In this document: in pieces, positions 1 to 6,186 of the stretch
Numbering within the stretch: position 1 is the stretch's first letter
How the letters are laid out: every line of letters starts with the position of its first letter
DNA from: an uncultured Variovorax sp.
GTDB lineage: Bacteria > Pseudomonadota > Gammaproteobacteria > Burkholderiales > Burkholderiaceae
Assembly (NCBI GenBank): GCA_946478645.1
Contig: CAMLCW010000245.1
Span: forward strand, 1-7,841
DNA: 7,841 nt
Reading direction: 5' to 3'
Made by a program: the position numbers and the translations under genes
The notes under the pieces: generated by a model
Seen by the model: only the letters and a program-made list of their open reading frames with translations
What the model was told of the DNA's origin: nothing
The model's database searches: none

Positions 1-3000
1 TGGTGTCGGCGGCAGTCACGGGCGCACCGATCACGATCGCATCGCCGCTGCCGTTGTTGCTGGCGCGCAGCACCACGTTGCCGCTGCTGGCCACGCTGGG
101 CAGCGCGCCGGGCGCGCTGGCGCCGCCGCCGGCCTCCATCGAGACGCCCGCGCCGCCGTTCTGCGAAGAGCCCGTGATCTCGATGTCGCCGCCGCCGGTG
201 GTGGCGATGCGCGCACCGTTCTCCAGCCGCACGCCGCTGTCGTCGGGCGACGAATCGGTGTTGAAGTTGTAGCCGCGCAGCACGATGTCGCCGCTGCCGC
301 TGGTGATGGTGCTGCCGCCATTGACGAGCACGCCGTGCGCGCCCGCGAAGCTCGACGAGGCCTGGCGCCGCGCCACGCCCTGCACCGTGATGCTGCCGCT
401 GGTGGTGGCGATGGCCGAGGGCCCGCGGCCGTCGGTGATGACCACGCCGCTCTGCCAGTCGGCCGAGCTGCCGCGGATGTCGATGTTGCCGCTCGAGGCC
501 GCGAGCTGCACGCCCGAAAGCAGCACGTTGCCGCCCGCGATCTGCAGGTTGCCGCCCGCGCCGGCATCGCTCTGGCCGACGCGCGTGTCGACCACGCTGT
601 CGATCAGCGTGACGTACCCCGTGGGCGCGCCGGCCTGCCCGGCCTGCAGCGTGACGGCGCCGCCGTCGGTGCGCAGCTGGGCGCCGTTCATGAAGAGGCT
701 GCCGCTCGCCGCGTCGCCGGTGCCGCGCGCGGTCATGGTGACGCTGCCGCCCTGCGTGTCGATGCTGCCGTTGTAGGTGATGGCGCCGCTGTTGCCCGAG
801 GGCGTTCCGTCGGGGTTGACGCCCGCGTCGAACACCACGTTGAGCGCGCCCGCGCCCGACGAGCGGATCACCGTGTCGCTGCCGCTGCCGACGATGCTGC
901 CGCCGGAGGCAAGCTCGAAGGTCCGCGCGCCGGAGGCGCCGTCGTAGTCGACGACCACGTCGTTGGCAAGCGTGATGCTGCCGCTGCCGGCCCCGCCGGT
1001 GCCGGTGGTGATCTTCACGTTGGCGCCGCCGTTGAGCGCGGCATTGATGTCGCCGTCCTGGATGACCGACGCGGCCACGGGTTCGAAGGGATTGGTCGGG
1101 AGCGACCCCGCGGCCGTGCCGTTGACGATCGAGATCGCGTACGGGTCGATCAGCCATTGGCCCGCGAGGCCGGCGGGCGCCGCCGCATCGACGCGGATGC
1201 CACGCAGGTCGAGCGCCGCGCCCGAGGTCTCGATGAAGCCGCCGTTGCCGCCGCCCGCGCCGGCGCGCGCCGAAAGGCTGCCGTGCGCGCGCAGGCTGTT
1301 GCCCGCGAGCAGCGCGATGCGGCCGCCGTTGCCCGCGGCCGACGTGTTGTCGGCACGGATCGACAGGCTGTCGTCCACCGAGAGCATGCCGCCGGTGTTG
1401 TCGGCGCTGCGCACCGTGGCTTCGAGGCGCACGCTGCCGCCGCCGGCCGTGCCGCTCGCGTCGGCCAGCGTGCCCGCGCCGACGGCCAGGCTGCCGGCGT
1501 AGATGTTGCGGCCGGTCACGGTGACCGCGCCGCCTGCGCCGCTCGCGTTCGCGGCGCTCAGCAAGGCGCTGGATTGGCTGTCGCGCTGGAGCAGCACGTC
1601 GCCGCCGCGGCCGTCGACCACCACCTGGCCGCCGCTGGCGCGCAGCCCCTGGCCCTCGCCATCGCCGCGGATCCAGACCGCCGCGGGGCTCAGGCCTTGG
1701 TCGAGCCCGCCCGGGTGCGGCACCGGCACGCCCAGGCTGTCGAGCTGCAGGCCCGCGCTGCCCATCGTGCCGCTCACCGTGAGGCTGCGCCCATTGCCGG
1801 CGACGACCGCGCTGCCGCCGATCACCACGCCGTGCGAGGCATTGATGGTGGCCGATGCCGCCAGCTTGCGGAAGTCTTCGTTGGTCAGCAGCGCGTCGAG
1901 GTTCGCGCCCTTGCCGTCGATGGCGACATTGCCGCCGGTTGCGATGTCGGCGCTCTGCACCGACACGCCGCCGCCCTGCGCATCGAAGGCGAAGGTGCCC
2001 AGCGGGTCGGTGGCCGCGTTCCAGCCGCGCGTGCTGCCGCGCAGCGCGATGTCGCCGCTGCCCGAGACGATGCGGCTGCGCGAGCTGGGCGCAGGTGCGA
2101 GCGCGAAGGAGCCCAGGCTGTCGCTGGGCCGCACGTCCACGCCCAATGCCATCAGTCCGCCCACGCCGTCGACGTCGATGCGGCCCGCGCCGGTGAGGAG
2201 TTCGGCGCTCGCCAGCACCACGCCGGCGCTGGCCGAGAAGAAGCCGCTGGCGGCCTGTGTCTGGCCCTGGCCGCGCAGGCTGATGCTGCCGGTGCCGTCG
2301 CTGCAGCCGGTCGCGTCGGCGGCGCAGGTCGAGATGCGGCTGTCGGTCACCTCGATGCCCGCCGTGGCTTCGCCGAAGCGCGGCGCATGGCCGATCGCGC
2401 GGCCATTGGCGGCGTCGCTCTGGCCATAGAAGCGCACGTTGCCGCCGTTGGTTTCGATGACGGCGCCGTCGAGCCGGATCGGCGCGCCGATGTCCGAAGC
2501 GAGCGGCGCATCGCCCGGGCCGGGCACGGTGCCTTCGGCGTCGGCGTTGAAGTCGACGTGCAGTGCGCCCGACTTCGACTGGATCGCGGAACCGGCGAGC
2601 ATGCCGATGCCGGTGGCCGAATCGACGCGCAGCGCGGCATCGCGCCCCTCGCTCTTGACCACCTGGCTGCCGTTGTCGAAGTACACGCCGTACATCTGGC
2701 GCACGCCTTCGCCGTTTTCGGCGCCGCTCTGCAGCCGCACGTCGGTGCCGCGGCCCAGTGCCGCGCCGATCGCGCCGCCATGGACCTGGCTCGACCCGGC
2801 ACCGACGCCACCGAAGAAGCCGGTGGGGTCGTAGGCCGGCCCGTCTTTCGACACGATCAGCTGCCGCCCGGAGCGCAGTTCCCAGCGGCCGTTGGCACCG
2901 CCGCCCGCGCCGCCCGAAGCCGAAACCGCAAGGTCGCTGCCGACCGCCACGGCGGTCGCGCCGACGCTCACGAGTCCGCCCGCGCCGCTGCCGGATCCAT

Positions 3001-4168
3001 TGGCCGAGAGCGTGCCCGACAGGTGCATGCCGTCGAGCGAGGATTCCATGTCGGTCGCGCCGAGGCGGATCTCGCCGCCGGCCGCGTTGCCCGCGCGCCC
3101 ATCGGCGCGCACGATCACGCCGGGCGCCAGGGCGAGACCGGCATTGGCACGCACCTGCACCGTGCCGCCGGCCGTGTCGCCGCTCGCGTCGAGGGTGGCG
3201 TTCTCCACGCGCACGCGGCCGGCGCTCACGTCGATACGGCCGCCCGCCCGCGCCGTGCCGGTGGCGTCGAGCGTGCCGCCGATGCGCACGTCGTTCTCGC
3301 CGCCCGCGCCGAGCACGATCTCGCCGTTGCGCAGGCCCACGCTGCGCGCACGCACGGTGCCGGCCTGGTTCACCACGAGTTCGTTGAGCGTGGTCGACTG
3401 GCCCACCATCACCACCCGGCCGCCGTCGGCCTGCAGCGTGCCGCTGTTGGCAACCGAGGCGTTGGTGGCCATCGAGTCGCCGGTGATCGCGATGTTCGTG
3501 AGCCCGTCGCCGACCAGGTCGAGCGTGATCTTCCGCCCCGAGGCGAGCGCGATGGCCTGGCCGTCGGCCGTGATCGTGGCGCCCGCGCCTTCGTTCGCCA
3601 CGCCCGCGCCCATCAGCACCACGGGACCGCCGCTGGCCTGGATGCTGCCGAGGTTGCGCACGGTGGCACCGTTGCCGTCGGCGCGTTCGAACACCAGGTT
3701 CGTCGCGCCTTCCATGAAGCTCTTGTCGCTGGTCGCGAGCGCGAGCGTGGAGGCGACGAGGCCGCCGACATTGACCTGCGCGCCGCTTCCGAACAGCACG
3801 CCGTTGGGGTTGACCAGGAACACGCGGCCGTTGGCATTGAGCTGGCCGGCGATGTCCGAGGCCTGGTTGCCGGTGACGCGGTTGAGCAGCACGCTCGCGG
3901 CGTTCGGCTGCTGGATGTTGACGATGCCGCCGGCACCGATCGAGAAGGTGGTCCAGTTGACGATGCCGCGCTGGGTCGATTGCGTGATGTTCATCAGGCC
4001 GCCGGCCTGGGTGATCGCGACATTGCCGCCGATGACGGTGGCGCCCGTGGGCAGCACCTGCGCCATCGCGGGCACGGCGCCGGCGCAGATCAGCGACAGC
4101 GCCACGGGCCGCAGCCGCAGGCGGCGCGCGGCCGTGCGGAAAAGATGCTGGGAGGTGCGGGGCTTCAT
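1..4168 (-). CDS. Two-partner secretion exoprotein (TpsA), filamentous-haemagglutinin-like adhesin, 3' end outside window
   Basis: This is a large secreted protein of the two-partner (type Vb) pathway, probably a surface or released adhesin. I read one uninterrupted frame of 1389 codons from ATG 4168-4166 to the left edge, with no stop. A basic N-terminus and hydrophobic stretch (about residues 15-33) end in A-M-A, giving a likely signal peptidase cut after A36. The TPS domain follows (about 37-290), with the diagnostic NPNG motif at residues 120-123 inside VFLVNPNGVLFG. The rest is Gly/Ser/Ala/Asn-rich with recurring patterns such as SGSGDIxLRG, expected of a right-handed beta-helix. A WLIDPY module begins at W1005, and degenerate coils start at residues 1241, 1279, 1312 and 1341. 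Only two cysteines occur after the signal peptide (C615, C622). The start lies 2 bp past the tpsB stop with no Shine-Dalgarno, so coupled translation is likely. The ligand and C-terminal fate cannot be seen. Confidence 0.93.
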   Translation of the reverse strand, partial: MKPRTSQHLFRTAARRLRLRPVALSLICAGAVPAMAQVLPTGATVIGGNVAITQAGGLMNITQSTQRGIVNWTTFSIGAGGIVNIQQPNAASVLLNRVTGNQASDIAGQLNANGRVFLVNPNGVLFGSGAQVNVGGLVASTLALATSDKSFMEGATNLVFERADGNGATVRNLGSIQASGGPVVLMGAGVANEGAGATITADGQAIALASGRKITLDLVGDGLTNIAITGDSMATNASVANSGTLQADGGRVVMVGQSTTLNELVVNQAGTVRARSVGLRNGEIVLGAGGENDVRIGGTLDATGTARAGGRIDVSAGRVRVENATLDASGDTAGGTVQVRANAGLALAPGVIVRADGRAGNAAGGEIRLGATDMESSLDGMHLSGTLSANGSGSGAGGLVSVGATAVAVGSDLAVSASGGAGGGANGRWELRSGRQLIVSKDGPAYDPTGFFGGVGAGSSQVHGGAIGAALGRGTDVRLQSGAENGEGVRQMYGVYFDNGSQVVKSEGRDAALRVDSATGIGMLAGSAIQSKSGALHVDFNADAEGTVPGPGDAPLASDIGAPIRLDGAVIETNGGNVRFYGQSDAANGRAIGHAPRFGEATAGIEVTDSRISTCAADATGCSDGTGSISLRGQGQTQAASGFFSASAGVVLASAELLTGAGRIDVDGVGGLMALGVDVRPSDSLGSFALAPAPSSRSRIVSGSGDIALRGSTRGWNAATDPLGTFAFDAQGGGVSVQSADIATGGNVAIDGKGANLDALLTNEDFRKLAASATINASHGVVIGGSAVVAGNGRSLTVSGTMGSAGLQLDSLGVPVPHPGGLDQGLSPAAVWIRGDGEGQGLRASGGQVVVDGRGGDVLLQRDSQSSALLSAANASGAGGAVTVTGRNIYAGSLAVGAGTLADASGTAGGGSVRLEATVRSADNTGGMLSVDDSLSIRADNTSAAGNGGRIALLAGNSLRAHGSLSARAGAGGGNGGFIETSGAALDLRGIRVDAAAPAGLAGQWLIDPYAISIVNGTAAGSLPTNPFEPVAASVIQDGDINAALNGGANVKITTGTGGAGSGSITLANDVVVDYDGASGARTFELASGGSIVGSGSDTVIRSSGAGALNVVFDAGVNPDGTPSGNSGAITYNGSIDTQGGSVTMTARGTGDAASGSLFMNGAQLRTDGGAVTLQAGQAGAPTGYVTLIDSVVDTRVGQSDAGAGGNLQIAGGNVLLSGVQLAASSGNIDIRGSSADWQSGVVITDGRGPSAIATTSGSITVQGVARRQASSSFAGAHGVLVNGGSTITSGSGDIVLRGYNFNTDSSPDDSGVRLENGARIATTGGGDIEITGSSQNGGAGVSMEAGGGASAPGALPSVASSGNVVLRASNNGSGDAIVIGAPVTAADT

Positions 4169-4170
4169 GG

Positions 4171-5883
4171 TCAGAATGCTTTTTGAACCTGGATGTAGAA
4201 GCGCGGGTTGCGCCCGCCGCCATCGGTCTGCGCGGGTGGCGTGCCATCGCGCCAGGCCAGCGTGGCGTTGACCGAGAAGTTGCCCGGCCGGGCCCAGCTC
4301 ACCCCGACGCCGAAGCCGCGCAGGCTGTGGGTGTTGTCGCCGTCGAAGGGCGTGGGATGGCGCGCGATCTTTCCGCGTGCGGCGTCGTAGAACGCGAAGG
4401 GCGTGAACGACGCGTTGACCGACCAGCGCCATTCGAGCGTGCCGATCACGCCCTGGTCGACCAGCAGCTCGCCCGAGGGATAGGCGCGCACCGCGCGCGC
4501 GCCGCCGAGCGCAAGCTTCTCGGACGCATCGAGGTTCTTGCTGGCCCACTGGCCGCCCACCGACAGATACAGCGAATGCTGCGGCACGATCGACTGCAGG
4601 CGCGAGAGCTGCAAGGTCATCTTGGTGAAGCCGCCCTCTGTGCGGCGGCCGCCGAAGCCCTGGTCGGCCTCGCGGCTGCCGGGGTCGTGGATCGACAGGT
4701 CGCCGCGGTAGAGCGTGCCCGAGCTCGCCCAGTAGCCGCCGCCCAGCAGCGCGTCGCGCCGCTCCCAGGTCCAGCCGAAGCCGACGCCCCGCACCCGTTT
4801 CTTGGCCGAGAAGTCCACGCCGCGCAGCTCGTCGGTCAGGTCCTTCACGTCGGCGTTCAGGCGCAGGAACAGGTTCTGCTGGCGCTGGCGGATCAGCGGA
4901 TAGCTGAGCGACACGTCGAACACGTCGGCCTTGCCCTGCGCCTCCAGGTCGGCGAACTGCCCGCCGAGCTCGTAGTTGACGCGCGCCAGGCCGATGCCCG
5001 CGCGCAGCCCGCTGGTGCCGATCGGCGCCTCGTAGGCCACGCGGCCGAACTGCAGCGCGTTGCTGTCGGACACCATGAGCCGCATGTCGAGGTTGTCGCC
5101 GATGCCGAACGGGCTGAGCCAGCGCGCGGTGCCGCCGAAGCGGAAACGCCCCGACTCCTTGGTGCCATGGTTGTCGGCCTCGGCCGAGAAGGCCCAGCGC
5201 GAGGCCGCGGCCACCTCGACCGACAGGTCGGTGGTGCCGGGCTGCGTGCCTTCCTGCAGCGCGGACGAGACCTTGAGGCCGGGCTGGTCCGACAGCAGCA
5301 GCATCGCGCGCTCGTAGGCCGGCGCATTGACGGCTTCGCCGGGCGCGAGCGGCGCAAGGAAGCCGCGCACGCGCGATTCGGCCACCGGCGCATCGGGCGC
5401 CACCACCACATCGACGCGGCCGAGCCGGCCTTCGATCACGCTGATCTCGACGATGCCGCCCTGCACGGTCTGCACCGGCACCACGGCCTGCGCGAGGAAG
5501 TAGCCGCGCGCCTTGTAGTGCGCAGTGATGGCCTGCGCGAGGCCTTCGAGGTCGGCGAGCGTGACGTTGCGGCCGATGTAGGGCGCCGTGATCGACTGCA
5601 GTTCCTCGTTGCTCAGCGCCTTCACGCCGTTGAGGCGCAGGTCCTCGAGCTTGAACGAGGCCTGGTTCGGTGGCGCGCTCGCCGGCAGGCTCTGCGGGGC
5701 GGCGTTGTTGCCGGCCTGGGCCAGCGGGCGGTCGCAGGTGCCGCAGGGATCGCGCGTGGGCAACAGCAGCGTGGCGGGCTCGGCCTCGTTGGCGTGGCTG
5801 TGCGGGGCGGCGACCAGCAAGGTGGCACCGAACAAGGCCGAAATCGCCAGGGCGACGGGGGTAGAGCGTGGGCAGGCGCGCAT
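4171..5883 (-). CDS. TpsB outer-membrane transporter of two-partner secretion (ShlB/FhaC/HecB family)
   Basis: This complete 570-residue protein should be the dedicated outer-membrane pore that exports the adjacent exoprotein. The signal peptide spans about residues 1-31 (S-H-A before N32). A Pro/Ala-rich linker (32-75) carries a CGTC motif at 47-50. POTRA1 (about 76-152) contains the typical RGYFLAQAVVPVQ...EG pattern and POTRA2 spans about 153-225. The remaining ~345 residues suit a 16-stranded barrel. The motif-3 tetrad in the L6 loop reads VRAY (465-468) where VRGY is usual, and its partner motif reads FYD (498-500). The protein ends in phenylalanine (VQKAF), the usual BAM-recognised C-terminus. 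Length matches the family. The ATG at 5883 is preceded by TGGAG at a good distance. The tpsB-tpsA order with a 2-bp gap supports a cognate pair. The family call is firm; the substrate assignment rests on adjacency. Confidence 0.96.
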   Translation of the reverse strand: MRACPRSTPVALAISALFGATLLVAAPHSHANEAEPATLLLPTRDPCGTCDRPLAQAGNNAAPQSLPASAPPNQASFKLEDLRLNGVKALSNEELQSITAPYIGRNVTLADLEGLAQAITAHYKARGYFLAQAVVPVQTVQGGIVEISVIEGRLGRVDVVVAPDAPVAESRVRGFLAPLAPGEAVNAPAYERAMLLLSDQPGLKVSSALQEGTQPGTTDLSVEVAAASRWAFSAEADNHGTKESGRFRFGGTARWLSPFGIGDNLDMRLMVSDSNALQFGRVAYEAPIGTSGLRAGIGLARVNYELGGQFADLEAQGKADVFDVSLSYPLIRQRQQNLFLRLNADVKDLTDELRGVDFSAKKRVRGVGFGWTWERRDALLGGGYWASSGTLYRGDLSIHDPGSREADQGFGGRRTEGGFTKMTLQLSRLQSIVPQHSLYLSVGGQWASKNLDASEKLALGGARAVRAYPSGELLVDQGVIGTLEWRWSVNASFTPFAFYDAARGKIARHPTPFDGDNTHSLRGFGVGVSWARPGNFSVNATLAWRDGTPPAQTDGGGRNPRFYIQVQKAF

Positions 5884-5890
5884 GTCAGGG

Positions 5891-5895
5891 CTCCA
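5891..5895 (-). promoter_or_regulatory. Ribosome binding site of tpsB
   Basis: The minus strand reads TGGAG here. Seven bases (CCCTGAC) separate it from the ATG at 5883-5881, a normal Shine-Dalgarno spacing. It supports MRACPRS as the true start, and the hydrophobic signal peptide begins directly after it. No comparable site precedes the downstream exoprotein. Confidence 0.8.
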
Positions 5896-5905
5896 CCGCG
5901 GGGTG

Positions 5906-5931
5906 TTGCTGTTGTTTCAATTGCTGTTGTT
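5906..5931 (-). repeat. 11-bp direct repeat in the tpsB leader
   Basis: On the minus (transcript) strand AACAACAGCAA occurs twice, exactly, at 5931-5921 and 5916-5906. The copies are separated by TTGA, giving a 15-bp period. The pair lies 10 bp upstream of the ribosome binding site and is an A-rich, G-poor island in very GC-rich DNA. An unstructured CAA-rich leader could favour ribosome access, or the repeat could be a protein binding site; neither is shown by the sequence. I saw no convincing sigma-70 -35/-10 pair around it. Confidence 0.75.
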
Positions 5932-5970
5932 CGGGGCGTGTGCGCGGGCGGTTCGGGCGCGCTGCTTCCC

Positions 5971-6064
5971 GAGCACGCCGATGGGGTGCCTTGCGCAGCG
6001 AAATAAAGGAGGAGCCCGAAGGGCGGGGGACATTCGCGGAGCAAGGTACCCCGTCGGCGTGATC
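5971..6064. repeat. Large imperfect inverted repeat with nested hairpin, candidate dispersed intergenic element
   Basis: The left arm (5971-6003) and the reverse complement of the right arm (6032-6064) match at 27 of 33 positions by eye. The shared cores are CACGCCGA, GGGGT and CCTTGC. The 28-bp loop (6004-6031) contains its own hairpin, GCCC-GAA-GGGC (6014-6024). As DNA or RNA this would form a long cruciform or stem with an inner stem-loop. The pattern resembles intergenic palindromic elements I associate with Comamonadaceae genomes, but I cannot count copies here. Transcribed from the minus strand, it sits between the CHAT stop and tpsB and could attenuate read-through or protect an mRNA end. 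Confidence 0.8.
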
Positions 6065-6126
6065 GCGCCCTGGCGGCACGCGAGGGCTGCCGGCGTGCGA
6101 AGGAGGCCGTCGTGCCCCCACCCCTG

Positions 6127-6147
6127 CCCTCCCCCGGAGGGGGAGGG
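6127..6147. repeat. GC-rich palindrome, 9-bp perfect stem with 3-nt loop (REP-like)
   Basis: CCCTCCCCC (6127-6135) and GGGGGAGGG (6139-6147) are perfect reverse complements around GGA. On the minus strand the palindrome is followed by a G-rich run (CAGGGGTGGGGGC). This C/G-run signature is familiar from REP-like elements repeated between genes in GC-rich proteobacteria. It starts about 40 bases past the CHAT stop codon. There is no T-run on either side, so it is not a canonical intrinsic terminator, although the stem could still pause polymerase or block 3'-5' RNA decay. Confidence 0.8.
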
Positions 6148-6152
6148 AGAAA

Positions 6153-6180
6153 TGCACGAAGAAAGAAGAAGGGCCGTGCA
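6153..6180. repeat. 6-bp inverted repeat enclosing a polypurine loop
   Basis: TGCACG (6153-6158) and CGTGCA (6175-6180) are perfect reverse complements around a 16-base loop that is almost all purine on the plus strand (AAGAAAGAAGAAGGGC). It lies 6 bp from the CHAT stop codon and adjoins the palindrome at 6127-6147. In the transcript it would be a short stem with a C/U-rich loop. A stem this short can occur by chance, so a function is not claimed. Confidence 0.45.
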
Positions 6181-6186
6181 ACATGC

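Larger units (their letters stand above)
5884..6186. other. Intergenic gap between CHAT and tpsB genes
   Basis: These 303 bases hold no credible gene. Reading frames through them are short or are tails of out-of-frame shadows of neighbouring genes. Contents, from CHAT towards tpsB: the purine-loop inverted repeat, the REP-like palindrome, a weak stem (GCACGC 6076-6081 with GCGTGC 6093-6098), the large inverted repeat, then the direct-repeat leader and ribosome binding site. The likely site for a tpsB promoter is 5896-5970, but no clear -35/-10 pair is visible. Whether CHAT and tpsB share a transcript is therefore undecided. Confidence 0.7.

Noticed and set aside
335..4186. A 1283-codon plus-strand reading frame opposite the exoprotein
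   Set aside because: It is antisense to a gene with signal peptide, TPS domain and NPNG motif. Its translation is a low-complexity Arg/Ala/His/Val mix with no domain. The lack of stops follows from near-absence of TTA, CTA and TCA triplets in GC-rich DNA.
4183..6006. A 607-codon plus-strand reading frame opposite tpsB
   Set aside because: Same antisense composition effect. It has no recognisable domain and runs into the intergenic repeats, while the minus strand encodes a full TpsB protein.
5896..6040. Sigma-70 promoter for tpsB (TTGAAA at 5919-5914; TTTATT at 6007-6002)
   Set aside because: Each hexamer-like sequence lacks a partner at a suitable spacing, so no promoter could be supported.
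6120..6150. Intrinsic terminator for the CHAT gene
   Set aside because: The stem is strong but no T-run follows on either strand, so I annotate it only as a palindromic repeat.
5884..6186. Small ORFs or a CRISPR-like array in the gap
   Set aside because: Repeats are inverted or a single tandem pair, not regularly spaced repeats with spacers. The short frames have no ribosome binding site or recognisable product.
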